Assembly: GCA_963920575.1 (NCBI GenBank)
Contig: OY986975.1
Location: 19,375,897 to 19,439,896, forward strand
DNA from: Narthecium ossifragum
Taxonomy: Eukaryota; Streptophyta; Magnoliopsida; Dioscoreales; Nartheciaceae
DNA length: 64,000 nt
Direction of reading: 5' to 3'
A program made the translations under genes and the position numbers. Below, in pieces: positions 24,301 through 34,120 of this stretch (positions within the stretch are counted from its first letter, which is position 1; the number at the start of each line of letters is the position of its first letter). The notes under the pieces are model-generated. The model saw only the letters and a list, made by a program, of their open reading frames with translations, did no database searches and had not been told where the DNA came from.

Positions 24301-27300
24301 CATTCAAGTGTATCAAATGGGAAGTAATTAGCTGCATTGGAATAGTAGAGGTTTTTGAAGTCATAATCATCCATATCCGGACTTCCACACTTCAACTCAG
24401 TAAAAACCTATCAAGTACGTGGAGCTCAAGAAATAAAGCATTGCTTTTGAACTAAATTTGTCAAACTGTATGATACAACTCTCTCTTGTTTAGTAGGCAG
24501 CTTAATTCCATCCAATCTTTTGTGAGCATATCCGGTGTCAGACTAATAAGTTCGCCAATGAAACTACAAGTAACACTTGGGCCAATGATCGAGTGCAGAA
24601 TGCAGTAAACGAATGCCATGAGAGTTTAGATACCTAAGGCACTCCGCAGATCAGCAGCTAAGCAAAACAATTCCAATATCAGAACTTATGGAAGGGCTTC
24701 AAAGTACCTTAACAGAATCCTTAACAGAACCCCTGCCTCTTATGTAGACTCTACACTGCGTCGTGGCTTCAACTCTTTTCAAGGAATTCCCACGTGGTCC
24801 CAGCAAGCGGCCAACAAAGTTGTACTGAAACACACCCACGACCATTAGCTTAATTGATACGAGTCAAAAGAAATTCTTTTTGGGTATAAAATGACCTACA
24901 CTAGGGAACTTGTCAACAGGAACATCCAATCTAATAACTTTCTTTACAACCGGCTTCGTAGTAACTCCAGGAACCCCATTCCAACCCAATGATGAAGCTT
25001 GAAGAACTCCCATTCTTTGGAGATAGCCATTTTCCTGAACGAGACATTAAAAGTAAATAATTTTTGAAACAGAAGTGAAGGATAAAACAATAAAAGGTAC
25101 TAGACCGAGAACAAACTATCAAACAACTAAAATACCATAAGATGGCATTGTGAAGATCTAAAATAGCCAAATCCAACATGAATGATGTTTAAGTCCTGTT
25201 TTATCATTTTTTCCATGATTAAGCCAAGCAATTCATCATGATGGACTGAACACCCGGCACTTTAGAACTAGAAAAGGGTACAAACGCGGGAATGTAGTGT
25301 ATTAACAGGTGCTACTACTTCCCCACAATGTCAAGACAGACAATTGTTCACTGTCACAATGATAAACCTATGATTGCTGCTAGCCACGCAGACTGAAAAT
25401 TGGAAGGGAAGATCAATTCTGATGGATTAATTACCTTCCCCAACGGCAAATTGAAAATCCATAAAGAAAAAAGAAAAAACAACTCAGAAAGTCACGCATG
25501 TAATACAGCTTCAAAAAAGAAATAAAATCACCTCTGTTTGCATTCCTGACCATCCCTCCAAATCCATTTGTCCACCATTTGCAGGATGAGCAGAAAATCT
25601 AAGTGGACTGCCATGCTCAATCCTCTCGGAATCAATGAAACTTTGGCTAGGTGCCAAACGGGATGCTCGTATAATCTCTGTTTGAAGTCAGTATCCCAAA
25701 TTAATCGTTAAAAAGATAAGCAATTTTTTTAAAAAAAAATTAATGTTCCTATATTCAGTGGACCGACTTTATTAACACATCTCTATCAGTTACAACAGTT
25801 GCATCAGTGCAACTAAATAATCAGCAATACAAATGCTGTAAGTTTTCTCTTTACACATAAATCAGCCATCAGGAACTCTGGTAGAAAAGGATTTTATCAT
25901 TAAGAAAACAAGGACAAAGCAAATAATATGTACATTACACGCATCCAAAGCCTATAGACAGACAAAGGAAAGGATATGTTATCCAATGATAGAGATGCAG
26001 AAAGATGAATGGCACCAAAGTGATACTGAAAAAATTAAATAACAGGTGCAAAAAAGGGGAAAAGACCACAAGATAGGACAAATTATGTTAACCATCCCTA
26101 CTTGAATAACAAATGCTCATTGCTTCACAAAAGATATCTGAATCATTGCGACCTCTATGGGAGGGAGGGGGGAGAGAAGCCATCAAAAATAAAGTGCCGA
26201 CAATGGAACAAAATAAAATTGTCCTCTCTGGCAGTTTACAAGCAATGCAGCATTTTTAGTCATGAAATTGTCATGATCTGATAGGCAGGTCAACCACAAA
26301 TATTTCTCATCTACCTAACTCTAATTTCAGTTTGAATATCATAAGGAATCAAAATATTGTTTATGGGTGAAGGAATTTCAAACAGGTGTCAACAAGATGA
26401 TCCAAAACGCATACAAAAATAGAAGTGACAAAGAATCACAGTGATTCAATAGCATAAAGGTGATCTCCAGCCACCATTTCTCCTTGTTTCAGTCACTAAA
26501 ATATGGTTTCTGATACATGACTAAATATGCAGCTATAGGAATATATTTTTGGTTTATTAGTCTCGTTGTGAATAACTGAATTACAAATGTTGACAAATAA
26601 TGTGCTCTATACTGCCATAGAATACCAACTTTGAGTGATGTCAATAAAGCATACAGTCACCGAGATGTGCAATGATGTGCTCACGCAAGGTATATCTCGT
26701 CAACTATTCATAATTAAGCGGTCAAATTAACCTCTTATAGGAAACCAAATATGATATGACTCACAAGATCACAGCTAAGCCCCCGTAATTGTTATCAACT
26801 AGGGGCTTAACTTTTAATAAGCAAAGACATAAACTGGAAGTCCATATGACAGCCTAACTATGGTTGTGGAATATGTTAGCTAATGAAAAGGAACAATGTA
26901 CCTTGATCCAGGAGCCTACTGCAATATGGCAGAACTTGTGTGAATGGTACCAATTTCTGCCTCTCGGCGAGTAACTCGGTTAAATATCTGAAAGCATACG
27001 AGTACATAACTTATCAGTGCTAGGGCGAAATTGAGAACAGGTATATGATATACAATCCCATCCTCAAGTAGAATGGACTAACGCTTGCAAACAAGAAACA
27101 TGCTAGAAACTCCCTGCCATGCTATTATCTCATTTGTAACATAATCCATATTGATGAATATAGTAAGCAGCTTGCATGGTACAAAGGCATAAACTCAAAA
27201 TACTATAGGAGTTTACATGTTTCGAATTCTCCAAGCCATTGACTTTCCCATATTGAACGACTACTAATGTGTAAAACATACTACAAGAAAATGTCAAATA

Positions 27301-28073
27301 TGCAACAGAAGAAAGCTGGCATTGGATTACAAAGCTAAAGAAATGCTACCAAAGACAAAGTATGTCAAGAGTCAGTACCTAAAACTTAAGCGTGGTTACA
27401 CATGCTTCTGTAGTCAGAGGCATTTATGCAAACACAAATGTGCATTTCACAACTATCCTAAATATGTTTTGCACAAACAAGTGGTGTGCAGTATTCTGAC
27501 GAACAAAGCTGAAGTTTCCATACACAATTAGAGCCTACTACTGCTCTCCAAGATCTCATGAAAGAACTCACAGGTGCATGGAGGCCAAATGCACTACAAA
27601 GCACATTCCTGATTAACTATAGACAGGCTCTCAAGCTAATATCCAAGAAAATCCCAAAATGGTCAATGTCTTGAAATCCTGAAGTAATAAAACCATGAAT
27701 CTACAAAAACACACAATAAAGAAACTCCAAAAGATTCAAATTCCACATATCTACATACTCCTAAACGAAGAAACCGGCCGTCATAAGATCGCCGATGACA
27801 ATCAGTACAAATCAAGTCAGAACGCCAAGGCAAGATAGTCAAACATGAAACTTGCGTGCCCAAATGAAACAAGATCAAAATTCACCAATCCCATCATATC
27901 AAGAATGCATATTAAGCAGCACAGAAACATATACAAATGACAAAGATGAGGTGATGGGCTGACCTTTCTCTCTCTAAGGGTGCAGAGGGAGGCCTGATGG
28001 AGTGGTGTGGGGATGAATGGATTCCAGAAGGGGAGTACTGGAAATAGTTAGAAGGTGGTATCCTCTCATCCAT
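21366..28073 (-). CDS. STAR-family KH domain RNA-binding protein (SPIN1 / At4g26480-like)
   Basis: Seven exons on the minus strand: 28073-27964, 26987-26902, 25677-25532, 25034-24900, 24824-24708, 22108-21965 and 21524-21366. All junctions are GT-AG and all phases agree, giving 298 residues. Residues 38-65 ([12 protein letters not shown]) resemble the QUA1 dimerisation segment of STAR proteins. The KH domain runs from about 146 to 246, with the RNA-contacting GxxG loop as GPRG at 168-171 ([13 protein letters not shown]). A QUA2-like piece is in the last exon ([17 protein letters not shown]), and the C-terminus is MKRPKTGR, a plausible nuclear signal. Plant relatives bind RNA, and SPIN1 is linked to flowering control. 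I infer the same type of role here. The 2.6-kb intron 5 holds nothing I recognise. The MULE ends about 415 bp beyond the stop codon. Confidence 0.92.
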
Positions 28074-28407
28074 GGCCTCCTCTTATTCTATCTTTCTTTG
28101 GAGCTTTGTGATCAAGAAACGCTTTTGGCCCAGGAGAAAAAGAGCAGCCAAGAAATCTGATATGGAAAGTTTGGAAAGAAAGGGTAGAGAGAGAAAGTGG
28201 AAGAAGGGGCTCTAGAGAGAGAAGGGAGCTGGCTACCCACAAAGACCAGAGTAGGACCCAGGCTGGGTAGAGCAGGGGCAGGGCTGCTCTCTCTCTCTCT
28301 CTGTTCGTTCTCTTCACCCTTTCTCTCTCAGGTCTACACCTAGAGAGAGAAACAGTATAAGAGGAGAGAGAGACCCAGAAAAGGGCTTTGGATCCTCTGC
28401 CTTACTG

Positions 28408-28416
28408 TATATATAA
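28408..28416 (-). promoter_or_regulatory. TATA-like box of the KH gene
   Basis: TATATATAA-type run about 340 bp upstream of the start codon. The intervening leader is CT/GA-rich, as is common for plant 5' UTRs. Position and sequence are the only evidence. Confidence 0.4.
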
Positions 28417-28478
28417 ATCAAATGATTGAGCAGATACTGCTTGCAAAATCTTCTTTTTTTGAGTCAGGATAATAATCC

Positions 28479-28481
<3 letters not shown>

Positions 28482-28519
<38 letters not shown>
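28482..28519. repeat. (TC)n microsatellite
   Basis: Uninterrupted dinucleotide tract upstream of the KH gene. A G-run follows at about 28554. Confidence 0.9.
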
Positions 28520-28524
<5 letters not shown>

Positions 28525-29592
28525 CTATGGTGATTGGGCTCTGACACTGGAGGAGGGGGGGGGGGGCATTAAACCAAGGAGTCCTGGGCATGTGAAGTCC
28601 ATCTGTGTCCTTCAACGTCATCTGGGCCTCTGATCCGGCGGGCTTTGAAGTCATGGCAAGTCTGTACACAAGATGAGGATGGGTGAAACATGTACTTTGA
28701 ATATGAAGCAATAACCCATCAGCTAATTAATACTGTTTGATTTATTATATCGAATTACTTATCATATGAAGCTGTTTGGTTATCAGGAGTGGAGGACAGA
28801 TTGGGTGGGTTAGCAACACCCCCTTCAATTGAGGATGTTTGGTTGGGTCATTAAAGTGGAGGTAGTGGGGGACTGGAGACCTCTAGTCAGCCATTTTACT
28901 CACGCCAAGAAAGGGCTAGGGATGACTTAATCAATGCCGAGCCACTCCCCCACTCGAGCGATATTAGTCCTCCGACTTCTAAAACCATCGGGCTCACCCC
29001 CTCATCTCCTCTCCGTTGGCTCTCTCCGAGGTTTCTCCTCACCGTCTCCTCTCCGTCGGCTCTCTCCGGTGTTTCTCCTCACCATCTCCTCTCCGTTGGC
29101 AGCTCTCTCTGGCGTGTTTGGGCTCAGGTCACCTCCGTTGCTATCAGTCGGTTGCTTCCCTCTCTACCATGGTGATCTATCGGTCGGATATGATCAGGTT
29201 CTTCACTATTGAAGCTTTGATACCATTTTCTTCTTTACTTGAGCCCTCTCCATGTAACGAGAGGTTGTATATGCTTGGTTCTATTGATTTGTTTCATTTT
29301 TTTGAGACTTCTGTTGATGCTGCACTTTGATAGACGTTTTCCCTTTGATTTCGTTCATTTTTTTAGTTTGTTTGGTGATGCTGCACTTTAATCTTCGTTT
29401 TTTTTAGTCTGTGTGGTGATGTTGTACTCCGATCTTCATTATCCCTTTGAATTTGTTGGATTGGATGAAACTATGACAAGCGGCCTCTAGAGGCCAAAGA
29501 ATTCAAATTGGCTCTAGCTCTTTGAAGCTCATCCCTCTGCTAATCCCTGCCATTCTACTTCTATTGCTCCTCCTGATGCTGCTACTACTAAT
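28520..29592. other. Intergenic, with a 40-bp tandem repeat
   Basis: No gene recognised. Three imperfect copies of a 40-bp unit (CTCCTCTCCGT[T/C]GGC...TTTCTCCTCACC) lie at about 29005-29125. A segment of about 50 bp at about 29335 (GTTTTCCCTTTGATTT...AGTTTGTTTGG) recurs at about 32392. Confidence 0.55.
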
Positions 29593-30108
29593 TGATGCAG
29601 GACAAATCCCGGGCGACCCCGACCGTCGGACGGGCATAACTTTCGATCCGGGTATCCGATCGGGGCGTGCGACCAGTCGAAACGACCGGCTCGACGAGCC
29701 CGTCATTAATCATCGGAGATCTTTGATCTCACCATGACTGCTCATCAAATCATCAAATTCCTTTTCCTTTGGTTTAAAAATTCAGTTTTAGTGAAAACTT
29801 TCCTTTTTAGGCAGTTTTATCGGTTTCTATTTTTGGCATATTTCATATTTCTAGTAGGATTTTGAGTTCCGGTTTAAATCCGGATTTGGTATTTGGATTA
29901 GGCTAATAATGTTTGAGTCCAGGTTTGAGTTGAGTTGGTCTTTCCTTAATCCTATAAAAGGAGGCCTTAGGGTTTGTAAAGAGTTAGTTTTGAAGATTAA
30001 TGAAAAGTTAGGGTTTTATTTTCTCCCCTTGAGAAATCTGGTTGTCTCTCCCATAGAGAGTTCTGGTTGTCTCTCCCATAGAGAGGTCCACGTTTACCCT
30101 GCGCCAGA
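29593..30108 (+). repeat. 5' LTR of deleted gypsy element
   Basis: Matches 31087-31640, but lacks about 85 bp near its start. It contains a TATA-like CTATAAAAGGAGG at about 29951, followed by GTCTCTCCCATAGAGAG repeats near its end. The next bases resemble the tRNA-iMet type primer site (TGGTAT) before the deletion junction. Confidence 0.8.
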
Positions 30109-30109
30109 G

Positions 30110-31204
30110 TGGTATTAGTGCCATATCTGCCAACTATCTCGGGGATCAGCCACCAACGCAGGACTCTACCTGCCTCTACATGTCCCTGATGCGCCGTGGA
30201 TCGACGTCAGCATGGACTTCGTCCTTGGCCTACCTCGTACAACTCGTGGTATGGATTCCATCTTTGTTATTGTCGACAGGTTCTCGAAGATGGCTCATTT
30301 TATAGCCTGTCGGAAGACGATGGATGCCGCGCGGATCGCTCACCTATATTTCCAAGAGGTGGTGCGGTTACATGGGATTCCCAGGTCGATCACCTCTGAT
30401 CGCGATGTCAAGTTCATGAGCAATTTCTGGAAGTGTTTGTGGCAGAAGCTGGGTACCAAATTGAGCTTCAACAGTGCCTATCATCCCCAGACTGATGGCC
30501 AGACAGAGGTCGTCAACAGAAGCCTCGGCAACCTCCTGAGGAGCCTCGCAGGAAGCCGACCAAAGATGTGGGATGCAGCTTTGAGTCAAGCCGAATTCGC
30601 CTTCAATCGGTCCAAAAATCGTTCGACCAGCCTGAGTCCTTTTGAAATTGTCTATGGTTCCAATCTTATGGGGGTGTTGGATCTGGTTCCAATTTCCAAG
30701 CCTGGTCGAACCAACCTGAGAGCTAAGGACTTGATCGAGCATCTCCACACCATCCAGGATCAGGTCAAGTCTCAACTGGAGATCACCAATGCCAGGTATA
30801 AAAATGCTGCGGATCAGCACCGACGCCGGGTCCCATTCGACGTCAGGGATGAAGTGTGGGTCGTCTTGACCAAAGAGAGGCTGCCAGCAGGGGATTATTC
30901 CAAGTTGGGAGACAGAAAGATCGGACCATGTGAAGTCCTCCATAAGTTTAATGATAATGCCTACCGAGTCCGGCTTCCATCTCACTTGCAGATTTCAGAC
31001 ATCTTCAATGTGAAGCATCTGGTTCCATACAGAGGGGTTCTAGATGATTCAGACTCGAGGTCGAGTCCTTTCCAACCAGGAGAGGATGATGCAGGACCAA
31101 GGAGGGACCTGACTCAGTCCTATCCGGAGCAGCTCCCGAGGCGATCCGGACGCATTTGGACCCCATCCGTCCGACTGAGATCTTTGGATGGCCATAACTT
31201 TTGA
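30110..31204 (+). pseudogene. gypsy integrase fragment (pol C-terminus)
   Basis: The frame is open from about 30118 to a TGA at 31202-31204. It starts in the zinc-binding region (CHICQLSRG, the CxxC half only). It then has the integrase core with all three acidic residues visible: Asp in DVSMDFVLGLP, Asp in SDRDVKFMSNFW, Glu in DGQTEVVNR. A GPY-like C-terminal module (IGPCEVL, then FNVKHLVPYRG) follows. No chromodomain is seen. The last 38 codons overlap the start of the 3' LTR and end SLDGHNF. The upstream two-thirds of pol is missing, so this is a fragment, although the remaining frame is undamaged. Confidence 0.88.
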
Positions 31205-31640
31205 TCCGGGTGTCCGATCGAGGCGTGCGACCAGTCGAAACGACCGGGTCGACGAGCCCATCATTAATCATCGGAGATCTTCGATCTCTCCATGACTGCT
31301 CATCAAATCATCAAATTCCTTTTCCTTTGGTTTAAAAATTCAGTTTTAGTGAAAACTTTCCTTTTTAGGCAGTTTTATCGGTTTCTATTTTTGGCAACTT
31401 TCCTATTTTGAGTAGGATTTCTTTTATTTGAATTCCGGGTTTAACACTTGGATTAGGGTTTGAGTCCATGTTTAAGTTGGTCAGGTCTTTCCTTAATCCT
31501 ATAAAAGGAGGTCTTAGGGTTTGTAAAGCTTAGTTTTGGATGAATAAAAATTGAGTTAGTTTTCTCCTCTTGAGAATTATGGTTGTCTCTCCCATAGAGA
31601 GGACGGTTGTCTCTCCCGTTGAGAGGTTCAGTGTTACTAC
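31087..31640 (+). repeat. 3' LTR of deleted gypsy element
   Basis: Same features as the 5' LTR, including CTATAAAAGGAGG at about 31500 and the paired CTCTCCC...GAGAGG motifs near the end. The exact 3' boundary is unclear, somewhere between 31640 and 31655. Confidence 0.8.
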
Positions 31641-31727
31641 TTGCGAGGAGAGCACTGCCTTACTTAAACGGTTTACATTGGGTTTGTGCACTATATATGT
31701 TGAAATTGTTTTTTTCCTTCTTGATAC

Positions 31728-31885
31728 GAGCAACCTGCTTTTGATAAGAAACAGTTTGTGACATACATGAATCGATATATTAAGTTACTGACAGCAAAGC
31801 TGGAGCCCGAGAAACAGGAGGAATTCAAGAAGAGAATTGAGGGAGCTACCAAATTTCTGCTTTCTAAGCTTAGTGATCTGCAATT
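31728..31885 (+). pseudogene. Orphan exon of translationally controlled tumour protein (TCTP)
   Basis: Reads [19 protein letters not shown] and on to SKLSDLQ, which I recognise as the penultimate coding exon of plant TCTP. It ends at a proper splice donor (CAATT followed by GTAAG) in the usual phase. The preceding bases (TTCTTGATAC) are a degraded form of the expected FRLQ. No other TCTP exon was found within 1 kb on either side, so it is a gene fragment lying just beyond the gypsy 3' LTR. Confidence 0.8.
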
Positions 31886-32601
31886 GTAAGTTTGTGGATA
31901 CAAAATTAGCCAAATTTTTTTATTTCTGTTGTCATTCTGTGTATATGCAGTTTAGATTAACTTTATATCTCTAGTTTAGAGTGAAATTGGATTCTATTAG
32001 CTAAGCTGCTTATTCATTTTGCCATACACTGAATATTGGATACAAAAGCTAAAAGTTTCCCAAAGTTTTTCCCATCTATCAGCCTTCCTCCAAGTGTGCA
32101 ATAGTGGATTCATTTTTCCTATTGACTGGGATGAACACTCATCTTTTATTCAATTTGTTTAAGAATCATATTGGAGCTGGTCTTCTTGTTGCTAACAGCC
32201 TGCAACAAGATATGGATGCCCACAATGCTACATTTCATTTGGTTAAATAATTTTTTAGCTCCATTCCTGACTACTTGCTCTCAGATATCTTCTAGATGCA
32301 TTTGCACATTTGAACGACTCTGTGCTATGTTGGTTGAGCTATGTGTTGGTTAATGCTGTTTATGTGTTGGTTATCTCTGTCTTATGCTGTTCGTTTTCCC
32401 TTTGATTTTTTTTAGTTTGTTTGGCTGTAGTAGCTTTTCCTATGGAGGATGATGATATTTCAATGCAAATTAATGGCTGGAAGGCCATGTACATGGCTGG
32501 CTTGGAAGGCCATGTACATGGCAACCAGCCACCTGTCATGTGGTGGGGGGGGGGGGGGGGGGAGATGATGATATATTCAAAGTGCTTCTTGTTGTTTACT
32601 T
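31886..32601. other. Spacer with G-run
   Basis: No gene recognised. It contains a 22-bp tandem (GGAAGGCCATGTACATGGC) at about 32478-32522 and a long G-run at about 32544-32562. Confidence 0.5.
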
Positions 32602-32985
32602 GAGACCCGTGGCGCCTGCAAGAAGTGTGGTCGTGTTGGTCACCTCATGTTCCAATTCCATAATTTTCTAAGCGTCAAGGGCGACAAGGACAAGGATGAT
32701 GAGAAAGCCGCCATCCAGACTGCCACTGCTGTCTTCGAGAAGCTCAAGAAGGCCAGAGGGGGTAAAACTGATGAGGAGAGCGAGACATCTAATGATGGTG
32801 AGGAGGAGGAGGAGGAGAGCGAGAGCTCGGATTCGGACGTGGATCCGGAGATGGAGAAGATTATCACGGCTCGGTTTGGGAAAAAGATGAAGACAAAGGC
32901 CACGGATGAGGTCTCTTAGGAGGATAAGGGGAAGAGTAGCATAAGGAGGGGGAGATCCAAGAAGAGAAGTGGGAAGAGAGATCGA
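32602..32985 (+). pseudogene. Partial decayed copy of the CXIP4-like gene
   Basis: Very similar to 38738-39103 of the intact gene 6 kb downstream, from the zinc knuckle into the basic tail. The last zinc-binding Cys is lost (FQC has become FQF). A TAG interrupts the frame at 32917-32919, and short indels are present. It ends abruptly at GGGAAGAG, where sequence rich in GATCGATC begins. It has no start codon, promoter or C-terminal half. Confidence 0.9.
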
Positions 32986-33015
32986 TCTTCTTGCCTAGGA
33001 AGATCGATTTCTCAA

Positions 33016-33780
33016 GTCATGACCGGGACTCATCCCTGTTTCTTTGTATTTTTTTTGGAAATCTTGAAGGGACATCAAATCCGCCGATTTGGGAGGATCG
33101 TTTGGACGATCCGAAGATTGTTGAGCTGGATTTGGAGGCATCAACCTGTTTTAGGTAGGGATCTCTATCCAAATCTCGTGATTTGGTACTCTAGGTTTGA
33201 TTGTGAGTTTGTTTTGCTTAGATCTGTGTTTATACCCACTGGTTTTCTGATTTCTTGGACTCCCCTAGTCTTCCTCTTTCAGATCCATGAGTTTTATGAA
33301 GTTTAGTTTTGTATATTGTCAGTTTTTCGTCATTTTCTCCGATAGGTTTCCGATGAGGTACAGTTGTGAAGATCGATCAATCTCTCTTGTGACCTCAGGC
33401 TCAGTCCGAGGAAGATCAATCTTCTTGTGGAGAAGATAGATCTCTCTCGTGACCTCAGGCCTAGCCCGAGGAAGGCACGTATGGACAAGATCGATCTTCT
33501 AGAAGATCGACCTCCTTTGTGCAGTGAGCTGAATTTGATTTCATTTTCAATGGTTTTGATCTCAATAACAATATTTTATAGTCAAGGTAATTAATAATAA
33601 AAAAGAGTGCATAAAATACATAATATATTATATAATTAACTATCATATAGAAAACATTACAAAATTACAGAAAATATAGAAAACAAACTACATAATTAAC
33701 TAAAATGCAGAAAACATTATATTTCAACAATTAATAATAAAAAAGAGTACATAAAATAAAAAATACTAATATTCCGGCAG
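33016..33780. other. Spacer, AT-rich toward the Harbinger element
   Basis: No gene recognised. The AT-rich stretch 33560-33765 contains a repeated TTAATAATAAAAAAGAGT block (about 33591 and 33732). Confidence 0.5.
33355..33515. repeat. GATCGATC-rich imperfect tandem repeat
   Basis: A unit of about 70 bp containing TCTCTCTTGTGACCTCAGGC and CCGAGGAAG occurs twice, with interspersed GATCGATCTTC palindromes. Similar palindromes are at 32984-33015. It may be the remnant of an LTR. Confidence 0.6.
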
Positions 33781-34120
33781 GTCATCGCCGAGTTCACTGC
33801 TACTCCCGCGTGCATTTCCTCCGTGCAAACCTCCTCCATACCCAGCCCCCCCTACTAGCCTCCTCTATATTGGCTTCTTCTGTACTGGTCTTCTCCATAA
33901 TGATCTCCTCTGTACTGACCACCTTCGTAGCCAGTACCTCAGTACTGACTTCCTCCGTACTCAGCTCCTCCGAGTGCTGAAGATCCTCCACATCGTGGTT
34001 GTCTTATGTTTCTATTAAAAATTGCTTGTTTTTTCTGCCGAAAATATTCACGTTCCGAAGTATCATTGATATTATCCAAATTTATTAACATGATTTCGTT
34101 ATCTTGTTGAGTACTCCGAA

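Larger units (their letters stand above)
29593..31650 (+). mobile_element. Internally deleted Ty3/gypsy LTR element
   Basis: Two related LTRs in plus orientation flank only about 1 kb of pol sequence. Both begin TGATGCAGGAC, and the same start is seen in the relic at 4574. Gag, protease, RT and RNase H are gone. I could not find a matching target duplication, and the 3' end is blurred. Confidence 0.85.

Noticed and set aside
28934..29330. Two overlapping frames with Ser/Pro/Leu repeats
   Set aside because: They follow the 40-bp tandem repeat; no start context, homology or splice structure supports a gene.
32544..32562. Long G-run suggestive of a G-quadruplex
   Set aside because: A homopolymer tract in decayed spacer DNA; no association with a promoter or conserved motif is visible.
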